From Apostichopus japonicus (taxonomy: Eukaryota; Echinodermata; Holothuroidea; Aspidochirotida; Stichopodidae), in assembly GCF_037975245.1 (NCBI RefSeq), contig NC_092568.1, forward strand, positions 31,838,501 to 31,902,500: a stretch of 64,000 bases of DNA. The letters run 5' to 3'. A program made the position numbers and the translations under genes. A model generated the notes under the pieces. It made no database searches. It was not told the DNA's origin and saw only the letters and a program-made list of their open reading frames with translations. Below are positions 32,997 to 54,400 of this stretch, one piece after another (the first letter of the stretch is position 1; every line of letters begins with the position of its first letter).

Positions 32997-34844
32997 CTAC
33001 ATAATGCATCACAGATAAAGAAACTATATCCCAGTTGTTACTTGCCTTGATATACTTGAATGGCATATGAGGACAGCTGTCAAGTAGCATGTATGCATAA
33101 ACCAGACTGTGGTTTCTATGATCCAACATGAATATCATTTCATATGAATGGGACACACTTGATCTTAGTAATACAGCAAGAAGTGACAAACAGTATATTC
33201 ACAATGACAGATGCTGACACAAATGACCACTGATAGCCTGCTTCTACTCACTCAATGTGATACATACTACAGTAAATATGAGATTTCTTCCAGCTTCCTC
33301 ATCTTGAGATATCAAGTTTTAAAGGTTTACAAAATTTGACCACTGTTAATCTCCACAATAACAAAGGCCTCTTTTAGCCATGTGGTATACTTACAGACTA
33401 AATATGATATCTGTTCAGCTTCCTTTCTTGAACTTATATTTTTACAAGGTTTTCACAACTTGAACCCTGTTTACCCTTTGTCATCCACCCCAAAAATATA
33501 GGTTATAATCAATATGATTCACATACATACCAAATCTTACATTTTCCAAGCTTCCCTTCTTGAGATAGCGTGTTCGAAGCCAGGTGTCATACCACACACA
33601 AAAATTAACGCATAGGTTTATTAAATCAGCAAACAAATTAAGCATTGATATTGAGATGACGTAATATGACAAATCAATTTTTTCTAACCCATACTGTCAT
33701 GACTCTATGTTTATGCTTAGAACTAACAATGAATGTATGCTATATCAAGTGAGCTGGCTTCCCTCATCTTGGAAAGATAATTGTTCTGCTTGTTTTAGCC
33801 AGTTTTCTGTTAATTAGTACCTACTCGTGTGACCAAAGCAAAGCATAGCAGAACAGAATTTAAAAAATTAGATGGTGAATGTAAAAATTCCATTTACCTG
33901 AAGAAAGACGAACTAACTGCCATTTACTGTCCTGGATGTGACACATGAGTTTATAGATTACAACTACCAATAGAACAACTTAATTTCTACGTGTGGTAAA
34001 ATATATGCTTGTTATGTGAGACTTTTGTTAGAATTTTGTCACCTTAGAGTCCTTTGAACTTCACAATCAACAAAAACAATCCCAGGATTTACTTATACCA
34101 TCATTCTGACTGGAGTTCTCTGGGAACATTGCTCTTGATTCAACCTTACAATGACATTACTTATGCATTATAAGATAATAGAAATACTAATTCTATTCAG
34201 TATACTAATTGTGTGCACATTTTCTCCTTGCCAGGGGGAGCTAGAAAAACAGACCCTTTGATATATATGGAGGGGGAGGAAGTGTGTGTGTGAGAAGGGG
34301 GGGGGGGGTTATGAATTGAATTGAAACCAATCTAGTGTGGTTTGAACAGAGGGAATGTGTGAATTAAATATTGCTTAATATAAGGACACTTATTGCCGGT
34401 TCCAAAAAGTGCTATCTGACGGCATTTTATGCTTTGCTTTTCTTGTTGCTTGCTATTTTTAATCTATCTTGCACATATAAACATACTTAAACTTTAAGCG
34501 GGATTTTTTTTCTGGAATTGTCTATCAGTGGGGGTGGGGGGGGACAAACAATAACGATATGCATGAAAGAAACCTTTTTATCATAAATTATCAAGTTCTT
34601 GTCTTAACCACTGGTTGTTATACTCAAACACCTGATCATCTCCAACCTCATCATATTCAGCTTGGATAGCCTCCCTTCATATCCTGGTGAAATGCTCTGA
34701 CCCTTGGCACCAACCTATACCTATACATAAAAGTTTAAAATTATTGACTGAATAGAGAAGTTAATAAGTAACCACATTCAAGCTAAAAAAAATGCATGTT
34801 TACACCACATATCATATTGAAAAGATAATTGTGCATCAGGATCA
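32997..34844. repeat. Intergenic with dispersed CAAGCTTCC...TTGAGATAT units
   Basis: Degenerate units of roughly 110-125 bases (AAATATGA-ATCTG...CTTCC...TTGAGATA...TTTACAA...TTTCACAA) occur near 33260, 33400 and 33530 and again at 36655, 37800, 37970 and 38090. The rest of the region (33570-34844) shows only poly-G runs near 34300 and 34530. Confidence 0.45.
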
Positions 34845-35159
34845 TTACTTTGGTAAGCTTTTGCCCAGTTGACTACAGGCTGCTTCAGCTTCTGTTTCGG
34901 TGCAACCTGTGACAAGGTGGTAGAGATGGTCCACAGCATGAGAGACAAGAACGTCATTGAGGTAATTCAGCCTGCAAAAAAGGACGCATGAATAGTAAGC
35001 ATTGCTTCAAAGTTACAGAAATTAAATAGAAAGTAAATATTACTGTGAAAACATGATTTCAGCAATCATTACGAATGGGTACTTCAAATTAATGTATGTT
35101 GCAGCATTCGGTAATAACAAGGTGAAGCATTCGTACTAGCAATATTGTTTATTGCCACA

Positions 35160-35602
35160 AATGCAGATCTGATCCTCCATGAGCATGCGAGCATTCAGAC
35201 TGTAGCAAATTGATCCCCCAATTGTGGGTCTGATCCACCGTGAGCATGTATGGAGTATATTCAGACTAGCATGTTGTTCGCCCTTGTGGGTCTGATCCTC
35301 CTTAATCATGCAATAATTTATACTATAGGACGTTGATCACCCAAATTGTAGGGTCTGATCATCCTTGAGCATGCGAGAATGCAAACTTTGGCAAGTTGAT
35401 CGCCCTTGTAGGTCTCGTCCTACTTGAGCATGTGAGATTCAGACTAGCAAGTTGATCACCTCATTTGTGGGGTCTGCTTGATCCTCCTTAAGCATGCGAT
35501 TATTCAGAGTATAGCAACTTGAATCCCCAAGTGTGGGATCTGATCCTCCTTGAGCCTGCGAGCATTCAGATATACAGTATGGCAAATTGATAGCCTATTG
35601 AA
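35160..35602. repeat. Degenerate minisatellite (about 62-70 bp unit, about 7 copies)
   Basis: Repeated units carry TCTGATCCTCC-TGAGCATGCGAG-ATTCAGACT-TAGCAAGTTGATC-CCC. Copies vary in length and sequence, indicating an old array. It lies in the last intron of the minus-strand integrase-like gene. Confidence 0.75.
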
Positions 35603-36845
35603 GTCTGTACGCATTCCTGTGTATTGTATCAAGGCCAAGCTTAGAGTGAGATCTGATAAGTGTGACCTATGTGCAGAACTAAGGTCACGTCTCGACGTAA
35701 GTCAGTGTTAGATTCAAATTTTCTGGCAGGACGGGCCAACAGTTCAAGCACTCAATCACAGAAAGTAAAATTCATGACAAGGCAAGGCTTAGGGCGATAA
35801 ACTTACAAACAATGATATGACCAGAAGGACTGGATCCCATTTTTCAATAAAAAGTTCCTTTAAATGCAGTGCTTAACCATTGAAAGTATACATATCATTA
35901 CTATATAGCACAACAAAAGTTTGCAACAAGTAGCGAAACATCTAAAAGCGTTTGGCCGAGCGATGATGATAGGTAACAGGTAGAGCACCTTTATCATTAA
36001 TATTAGTCAATATTTGTTTCTGCTTGAATTTTGAGAGTTGCTTAAGCACTACAAAATTTTGCTTGTAACTGCCAATGTATACCACTGAGGTTGGTATCAG
36101 TAAGTGCATGATTATGGAGTGCATATAATCCCACTTTAATGAAATATTTAACACTTACTGTACTTCAAACTTTTTGAGTTTCTTCAATTGGTCATACAAC
36201 TGCTTCGTAGAACTAGAAGAAAAACTGTTGCACACAGATCTCTGTTGAATCAAAGCAAAGAACACAACAATAGCACACTGGAAACTTACTTAACCATGAA
36301 TTGTAAAAATAGGCCTTACAATTTTTTTTTTGAAAAACTCGCCACTTGGCCAGTGTAAGGGATTCCCTCTCTCCTTCAGCTATCATAGCACAGAAAATTC
36401 CTTGGGAATATTATTATAATATTACTAGCAATATTGTGAGCAATGCCATGTACTTCTTTCAAATAGCATTAATTCAATGATGTAACATGAGCAGTTTTTT
36501 TTCATGAATCTGACATAATTTATAGTTAGGGTGTACAACTTACTCGATCTTAGTAAAGCAGTGTGATGTGACAAACAATAAATTTGCAATATCACAGGCT
36601 ATTCTGAAATGATGATGACCTCAACAACAGGTTTCATTTACTAAATGTGATACATCAACATACTAAATATGAAATCTGTCCTTTTGAAATATTGTGTAAA
36701 ACATGGTTTTCACAATTTGAACCCTCAAACGATCCATTGACCTCGGCCATAGGCATACGAGGCGGGGCAGTCTTAAAAAACAAATTTCCAGAGGACAAGA
36801 AATTCGGGCAAAAGTCCTGAAAAATTCGGGCAGCCTAAGAGGAGA

Positions 36846-36994
<149 letters not shown>

Positions 36995-37564
36995 TAAATA
37001 TGCAGTAGCTTGCCCAAATCTTTTTCAAATTTTTGCCCGACAATTCATTGATTTTCTTTATTTAGCATTATGATGCCCGAATATTTCCGTGTAACACCAC
37101 CGTAAGCGCAGCTCACCTGGGCTTCCACGCTTTTTGCACGATCAATTTTTTTTCTAACTAGTCAACTGTATACCTGGACATCTCCGACATGAGTGTAGAT
37201 AAGAAACATTTTCTTTTTGATGGAATGGAAGGTGGGGGGGGGGGGGGAGTGCCTACAAGCCTAATAGTACAGGTTTATCATATTCTTTGTTACATTTTAT
37301 ACTGTTTTGTGAGACAAATTGCAGTCACACCTGACACAGCGACATTATCCCGCCTACGTGTCGTTGAACAATGTATGTTTTTCTGGAGGTAGCTGAGTAG
37401 CTGTGTTAAAATAATAAATACGGTAACTAAATATGAGCTTAAAAAATATACTGTCCTATTTTTCCTCTTCAAAGTGATGTAACCATTTTTTCTTCTTCTA
37501 ATTTGCCAAATTTTTGGGGAAGTGTCAATTTCTAAAATGTGAGATTGTAAAATAAAGAATGTTT

Positions 37565-37690
37565 ATATGCAACTTGCAAGGCCTCAGATGTGCCGTTTCC
37601 GGCAATCTGAGAGGCTTTTTTTGCCAAAAATTTTCTTGTACGCTACGCGCCAACCGATGGTGGCGCTCCGCTTAGATAGTGTCACGGGAA
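37565..37690 (-). mobile_element. hAT-type MITE internal fragment
   Basis: Contains CAAGGCCTCAGATGTGCCG, CGGCAATCTGAG, TACGCTACGCGCCAACC and GGTGGCGCTCCGCTTAGATAG. These correspond to the 3' half of the complete MITE at 61564-62063. No ends are present. Confidence 0.55.
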
Positions 37691-37784
37691 CTTTCGGGCA
37701 CAAAACTTTCTGCCCCCAAACTAAAATGGTCCCGCACACCTATGACCTTGGCCCACAACATTAGGCTTCTGTACTCAATGTGGT

Positions 37785-38160
37785 ACAATTACATATCATA
37801 TATGCGATCGTTCCAAGCTTCTGAGATATTATGTTTAGGAAGGTGCGTTAGTGTAGGGACAGGTTAGAGGGGAGTGAGGTAACTGTTTGGCATTTTTTGA
37901 CTTCAAATGACCTTTATGACCTCCGACAAAATCAAACAGCTTCTTTTACTCAATGTTATACACTATCTTACCAAGTACGAGATCTGCCCAAGCTTCCAAT
38001 ATTGAGATACCATGTTTACAAGGTTTCACAATTTGACCCGAATGACCTTTGACCTCAAACAATACAATACGCTTCTTGTACTCAACACTGTACTCTTTTG
38101 CACAAACTATGGGATCAATCTAAGCTTCGATTCTTGAGATATTGTGTTTACAATGTGGGC
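37785..38160. repeat. Dispersed repeat units carrying nuclear-receptor-like direct repeats
   Basis: Three or more units with AAGCTTC...GAGATA...TTTACAAGGTTTCACAATTTGACC are followed by TGACCT direct repeats. These are spaced by 3 bases at 37908-37922 and by 1 base at 38043-38055 (TGACCTTTGACCT). The region ends in a short CA repeat at about 38168. Confidence 0.5.
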
Positions 38161-41100
38161 GGTACAAAGACACACACACACACGCCAGCATGAATGAATA
38201 GGTTACGATTATTATCAAAGCCAGGAAAGCTGCTCTTCAGAAGTTGAACATTAAATTGCAGAGTTTCAAACTGACATCACATAAAATTATCTTCTCGAAA
38301 CTAAAACAAATGAAATTTAATTTCTGAAAACAATTGTCAGGAAACTGAAGTTTTCTTCTAATTAACTTATTCCTGTCTTTATTATTGTTGGCAATAATGG
38401 TTAATTTGTTAGGCCATTAAGTCGAAACTGATTTATTGTGTGAAGACAGCTACAGTCGTTTACCCTCACATAAGCCAGCAAATACTCAGAACTGATTAAG
38501 TTGCTGATTATTTTTAAGGAAATTCTGGAGGAATCATGCCAATCCTCCTCCCCCACCCCCCCCCCCCCTCCAAAAAAAAATACTGCAAAGAAATCTTACT
38601 TGTGCAAAATTCTTTAAGTAAATTTGAATTGAATTTCTTCTTCTGAGGAAGGCCTGTGGTATACTGTTAATAAGTGTGTACAGTCCTTTCTCATTCACAG
38701 CCTTCACTTCATACGGCCCAATTAGCCAAGAGTTTTCAAGCTTCCCTCCTATTCGGGCATCCTTTCTAGCATTCTGTACGAGAACACTGGAACCAACTTC
38801 GAAGCTCTGAATAAAATAAAATCCAGCAGATATACGTAAACATCATAATACAATGCATATGTTGCCATTCATTTAACTACAACTTCAATGTGCAACATGG
38901 CATTATATAATTACCTTTCTTGGTGCAGGCCTATTATCCAAATTTTTTTTTTTTTTGCCGTTCTTGGGCTTTGCCAATATTTTCTTTCACAACACCTTTG
39001 ATTATGTCCCGCGACTGTGACATGAGTTGAAAAACCCTCTCCCGCTGTGCATCGCTGCAGTCTGTAGTAGGAGCTTCTAGTTGGACAATGGAGTCTTCCA
39101 TGTCGACTGGTCGCAATGGCTCTCTGGATATATGAAGATAAATTAACATTCAATTATTCACAACACTTTGTTGACTGAAGAATAAATAAATTTTTATATA
39201 TTTTATTTTCATTATTAAGACCATTGAACCAGAAATTTGAGTCACATCACATACTCAAACCAGCACAAATATAAAACCCTTATATATTCTGTGCTGTTAT
39301 AGGTCCAACTTGCATACCAGCCAATTATGATAAATATATAGTATATGAAAAACAAAACCAATGTCAGTGGCATTAATTGCATGTATCTTTTAAATTAATG
39401 GGCATGCATTTACAGTTTAATGAATGTTCATATTTTGTACTTGCTGCAGAGTGTACCATATACAGGGTTAATATTTATTTGTTTAGATATTGTAACTTAA
39501 ATTGGGTTATTGATGGTCCTCTATTTAGCGGTTTTTCCCAGGACCTGGGATGTGTCAAAATAGATTTTATCGTACAGAGGACTGGTGTAGCTATGCAAGA
39601 TTTGTCCAAGCTCTCTTATCCCTGATTGCTTTTTCTCTGTATATGGCCTTAGCAAATGTAAATCTCTATTCAGCAATGGTAGGTTTAAATTATTACAAAC
39701 CTTCCAAACATCACAGCAAAAGGTGAAAGACCTATTGAACCATGTTTGCTGTATGGTACCCCATGAGAATTGAAGACAGCATTTCATCTCAGTCATGTCG
39801 GTTTTCATTGACAACCTTGATGAGTGACCTTTGCAGAGTTTGGTTGAATCTTTCATCAAGCCCATTGGTCTGTGGGTGGTAGCTAGAGGATTCTCTGTGG
39901 TCTACCCCTATCATGTCAAACAGGGACTTGTTCAGAGCATTAACAAATTCTCCTCTCTGGTCCGAGATGACAATTTTCATGCACCCAAATCTAAATAAAT
40001 GGAAACATTTAAATAACTATTGTTAAAGTATTGATTACGAGTAATGTAATGAACTACTGGCATCTGCAGAATGGCTGCATGGTTTAATCAGGAAATCATT
40101 TCAGCACTGATTTAAAAAAAAAAGTAAGTTAAAAGCACTGACCATATCCCACTAACATTTTATTGACATTAACTTAACAATCAACTTCTATAAATTCCTG
40201 TAACCATTTGGCCGCTTTCTGGGTCACAGTTAAAACAGTGCAAATTGTAGGTCTACGTAACTGATTTCATATGTATGCTATGTAAAGTAGAAACAAAAGT
40301 AGATGGATATTTACCTGGCCATGGTTTCAAACAGAAAGTTTGCAACAGTTTTTGCTGTTTTGTTTCTTACAGCAACAGCCTCTGGCCATTTTGAAAAATA
40401 GTCACATAGGGTTTATATGATGTACTTATTTCCATTGATGGTCTCTGGAAGGGGTCCAATCATATCCACACCCATCTAAAAAAAGAAGTAAAATAGCATT
40501 CAGAACCATACACAATCTTATCATACAAACTGATGTTCAAGTGATTTTTATCTGAGTTTTGTAAAATGCTAAACATTCAATTGTTTTTTTTTTGTTTTTT
40601 TTATTGTAACTCACACTGGAAGACTCTGTTACCAAGTTTTTTCTTCATTACCAAACCTATTATATACTTACTGACTTGCCAAACCCAACTGTTATATCCA
40701 ATGGGAAATCTCTGTAGTGAGATGCAAGTCACATGCAGTGATCCATCTAGCTGACAATCTAGCTGGTAATTGTCACTAGGGACTATCATAGGCCTGGTAA
40801 CCATTTTCATCACCTTTGAATGTGGGGTGGGGGGGGGGAACAGATGTATAAGTAACTGGATGAGTGATTGATAGTTAGTCAGAAAATTGCCTTGGAATCT
40901 GTCAGTGAGATGACAGGGTTACACCTAACTGATGTAGGAAGCATACATTGGTACAACCTATACTTTGGTATCTATATATTGTAAGCATTTAGAAATGTTA
41001 CAAATTAATCTTTGAAGGGAATTTGCAGAATTTTTTTATATTAATGACAGAAATTCACACTGTAGAGTTACAGTATATGGAAGGAAAGACTTCTTGGTTA

Positions 41101-41988
41101 TTAACCAAGTAGCAAATTTTACTTAAACAGATGTTGAAATAAGCATATATGGGTTCATTGGGGATGAAGTTTGGACAAAAGGCTATGGCATTGTTTGTAC
41201 TTTAGTTATGAACTGCATATGAATGTACGTACCTAGGACATTTTCTCGGATACTTCTTTATGACAACAATTCAACTACTGAACTCTGTTATGTTCCTGTG
41301 TCATTCTTGCTTCATATCACAATTCAGTTTTCTTTTCATTTTGAAATTCATATCAGATAATCCTATGTAAAGGTTTTCCTGTTGCTTTAATTATACGCAG
41401 CTAAAAAAAATACCAAAATGTGTTCTTAGTGGAATTTGTGTTTATGGCTGCAGTACATGAAAATTCCTGACAGTACTGCGAGTCATTAAGTCTACTGAAT
41501 GTATCACCATCATGATCATCTTTAATATATGCTTAGTAAATTATAACTTTGAGAACAAATGAATGAGCTAGATCTTTCATTCTCTGGGCAATCTCCACAC
41601 ATACTCCTTATACTCTTGCACTGGCCAACAAAGGGATGCAAGCTTTAAGCATCGGTTGATAACTTGATATGCATATGGTGAATGACTTTGCAGTTACAAT
41701 CATGCAAACAAATATTGCTTTTAGATGACAAAAAACAAAGTGATTTAGTGATAACTGTGCTGCTTGTGAACAGTATTTTCGACCCAGGCCTAGCATTATA
41801 AGCTGAACGCATAAGGTGGTCCATATGTATTCCATTAACATGTAAGGCCTATGAGCTAGGATCTAAAAAACATGTTACACAACTTCCATTGCAGATTCCA
41901 TCAAAATCAGTGCCTCCTGCTGAAATGCCGAGGAAAAAATACTTAGGTGGTGAAATTGTCACCACTCGTGTCCTACAAGGACTCTTAC

Positions 41989-42011
41989 CAGGGAGTTGTA
42001 ACAACTCCCTG
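41989..42011. repeat. Perfect 11 bp hairpin
   Basis: CAGGGAGTTGT, one A, then ACAACTCCCTG form a perfect inverted repeat. No T-run follows that would suggest a bacterial-type terminator, and the setting is eukaryotic. Role unknown. Confidence 0.7.
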
Positions 42012-42398
42012 CTCTTACAGAAATTGAAATGAACCTGATATTTCTATTGATTAAGCCACCTTCTCGGATCCCTTTCTTTCAAATTAGGGTCTTATACCAA
42101 AATACTCCTATCATTTGGTCAAATAAGTTCATGATAACATGTGGGATAAAACAAAAGCAAATTGTTGTGCATTTTTATTTGCTCTTTTTTCAATTGTTTC
42201 TCTCAACACCTGCAGCTATCCTCCTGAATAGAAATTTATTCACCCACCCTCAAATTTGTCAAAGAGATTACACTAGGCCTATATTAGTTTTTAGGTCCAT
42301 TCTGGTCACCATTCTAGCAATACTACAGTATATCACCAAGCAGTGTCTACATGTGATAATACATTGCAAATTTAATATAAATGATGTAAACTTGGTTT

Positions 42399-42438
42399 AA
42401 CCATGGAGCTATAATCCCAGGTTTATAGCTCCATGGTT
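42399..42438. repeat. Perfect 16 bp hairpin
   Basis: AACCATGGAGCTATAA (42399-42414) and its exact complement (42423-42438) are separated by 8 bases. The repeat extends imperfectly for a few more bases on both sides. It is an isolated inverted repeat of unknown role. Confidence 0.75.
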
Positions 42439-43667
42439 TAACCTGCACTAATTTAATTGCAACATTGTTTTGTGCATATATTAACAACCTTAATTACTGT
42501 GGAAGAATGTTTAATGAATATTCATACCATAACCATGTACATGTTTGCATAATTAAAATATCACCAGCAAAAAGGACCATTAAACCGTACATTATTAGCC
42601 AACACAGCTAACCTCCTGACAATTGAGTGATGGGCAGGTGGCCAACTGCATGATTACCTATAGCATATATTCGACCTGCTGCAGTGTCTGTGCACATCCC
42701 GGCACCAATATATTAAAAAAATATGGGAAAACCTCTAAAAAGAAAGAGATAATAAAGTAACACTCATTAATTTAATTGATCCTCCAAAATGGACAAGACA
42801 GGGACCCCCCCCCCACTCCCTTGCTACCTTGTGTTTTAACTAGTAAGGGGACTAATCCCAGGACATATCTTTCAGATAATCTGAAAAGTCCTATCCTGAA
42901 GATTTCTTTTTGTTTGTAACCTAGCAATTTCAAACACATAATCATTATTGAAAGTAAAAGCTTGTATACTCATGGTAGCATGGGTATACACTACACAGCT
43001 GATATGTAACTGACAGCCGATCTGGAAGTTTTGGCAGCTACCACAGTAACATAAATTATACCAAGTAGGCTTTATTTCAGAGATTGCCAATCGGAGTGGC
43101 TTAAATTTGAATAAAGCAAATTATTTGCAAAAAGGGTTAACTCTCGAAGTCTTACTCCTAGGCTACAGTAAGCCCAAGGCTATAGTAGCCCAATACTATT
43201 CGTGTCTTGCCGACTAATTATGCATCACGATATTCTCTAACACTAATAAAGTTTAGACTTTTCAGTACTACTCTTAGGTGATTACAAATAATAAAATATA
43301 CCTATAATCTGCAAGGCCCAAATGGCCAATGCACTTAGTTCAAGTTATATGCATATCTATGGAATCATTTTCTTCAGTGGAAATAATTCCTAAAAGTTTT
43401 ATACAAATAAACAAATAAAACACTTACCGCCAAACCCTTCTTGTAAGCTTTAATTTTGTGGGCTTTGGCCAAGGGCCTATCTTCGTTGCCATGTGGGCCG
43501 ACGTAAACTAGATCGGCATCTCCCGTCAGTCTAAAACTCTTCGATCTTCCCCTTATCGATCTTTGTAGATTTAACGTAGACTTTTCAGGGTACACTCCTG
43601 ACGAAAGATATTTTCCAATGATACTGTAGGCCTACTCGTCATCGGTATCCAGCTCAGGAGAAGTCAT

Positions 43668-44477
43668 CTTGTAATATCAGATCGGGCTAAGTAAGTTAAC
43701 GGTCTCAACCCTTAATGCAATTACTGTGCGTGCAAATATGCAACTACTAAGAAATTTTGGGCCTGCGATATGTAACGTTAACGACGTAGACGGCACATTC
43801 ACTTCACTGAGTAAACAGCAGTATAAATTTTACAGTAGAATGCAAATACGCATGCGTGAAATAAAAACTTTGTCACACCTAGAACGTAGAGCGGGAGATT
43901 TCCACATTTCCCGCGTACTGAATAAATATATTGACTCTGACCAGGGAGTTTTTCCATAACAACTCAATGCTCTGACCCCGGATTTGACCTCCATGCTCCG
44001 GATGGCGGGGAACTTTCCGCCGCCGCGTACCGGTTGAAATACATTTACCTTCAACCTACATGGTTGATCTTTCTCCAACGTTTAGAAATTCCGACCTTCC
44101 AAACAACTACCCTAATGGTAGTAACGATTGATAAGCAGCAGAGTCAGACAGACATGACTAATTAGTTCAGAAGATAAATTTAACATTATGCAGCCTTATA
44201 TGACACTGACAGTCGACGATCGAAATATAGCGGACAGCGTCCCTTTGGAGTGTAGTCTCCATGATAATAATAACATTTTGCCGCCTCTTCCCACAACAGT
44301 CGACACTCGAAGTATTAGTTCTGCTTTAACCGAGTTTTGAGGGTGCATGCTGACCGATATATGACATTGTCATCCTGGTCTTCGCTAGTAAATTACCTCC
44401 TTTTAAGTAATAAGGGAACGTAGATAGGGCCAGAAATGTTTGTCACTCAACAGAACCACGTTAAAGCTCTTTAAAGA
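43668..44477. promoter_or_regulatory. Divergent intergenic region between the integrase-like gene and KAT5
   Basis: This region separates two genes reading away from each other. A TTTCCCGC sequence at 43907-43914 equals the E2F consensus and sits opposite GCGGGA at 43891. Local GC is raised near 44018-44035 (CCGCCGCCGCG). Promoter function is inferred from position only; no start site could be placed. Confidence 0.35.
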
Positions 44478-44615
44478 GAACCCGGACACTTTCCACGGTG
44501 GCGTAGAAAGCAAGGGAAAGTGTCCCTGAGACACTATTCACGCAAATGAGACACTATATCCTAGTAATATGTGTCCTACGGACGCCCGGACACTCATTAC
44601 TGCCACACCAGGAGC
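44478..44615 (-). repeat. GTGTCC/GGACAC palindromic repeat, copy 2
   Basis: Boxes CCCGGACAC, AAGTGTCCCTGAGACAC, ATGTGTCCTACGGAC and GCCCGGACACTCATT match the family at 30394-30608 in inverted orientation. The shared end sequence is at 44578-44612. It lies about 290 bases upstream of the KAT5 start codon. Confidence 0.6.
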
Positions 44616-44903
44616 GATAATTGATCTTACCAGCCTCAGTGAAGTTTTGTATCCAATCTGCGAGCAGTCAGAATGAAGCAAGGTGGTGTTCCCCTCCCCC
44701 ACCCCAAATGTACTAAGTTACAGGTTCGATGTACTCAGTGAATGGAATAAGACAACCACAGAATTTCTGTGCCGACAACCTTGTACAGTACTTACATGCG
44801 TGCATATTATGATAAAAACATGATTTCTTCCGCTCTGAGTGGTTTATTGTGAGTTGCTCGTATGAAGAAGTGGAAAGACCGAGTTCATTGGGCGCTCCGA
44901 ATA

Positions 44904-54400
<9,497 letters not shown>

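Noticed and set aside
35160-35602. CRISPR-like array
   Set aside because: Units are diverged head-to-tail repeats without distinct unique spacers, in animal DNA; it is a minisatellite.
41893-42030. Plus-strand candidate exon after a TTCCATTGCAG acceptor
   Set aside because: The frame is open but short, matches no family, contains the hairpin, and no partner exons were found.
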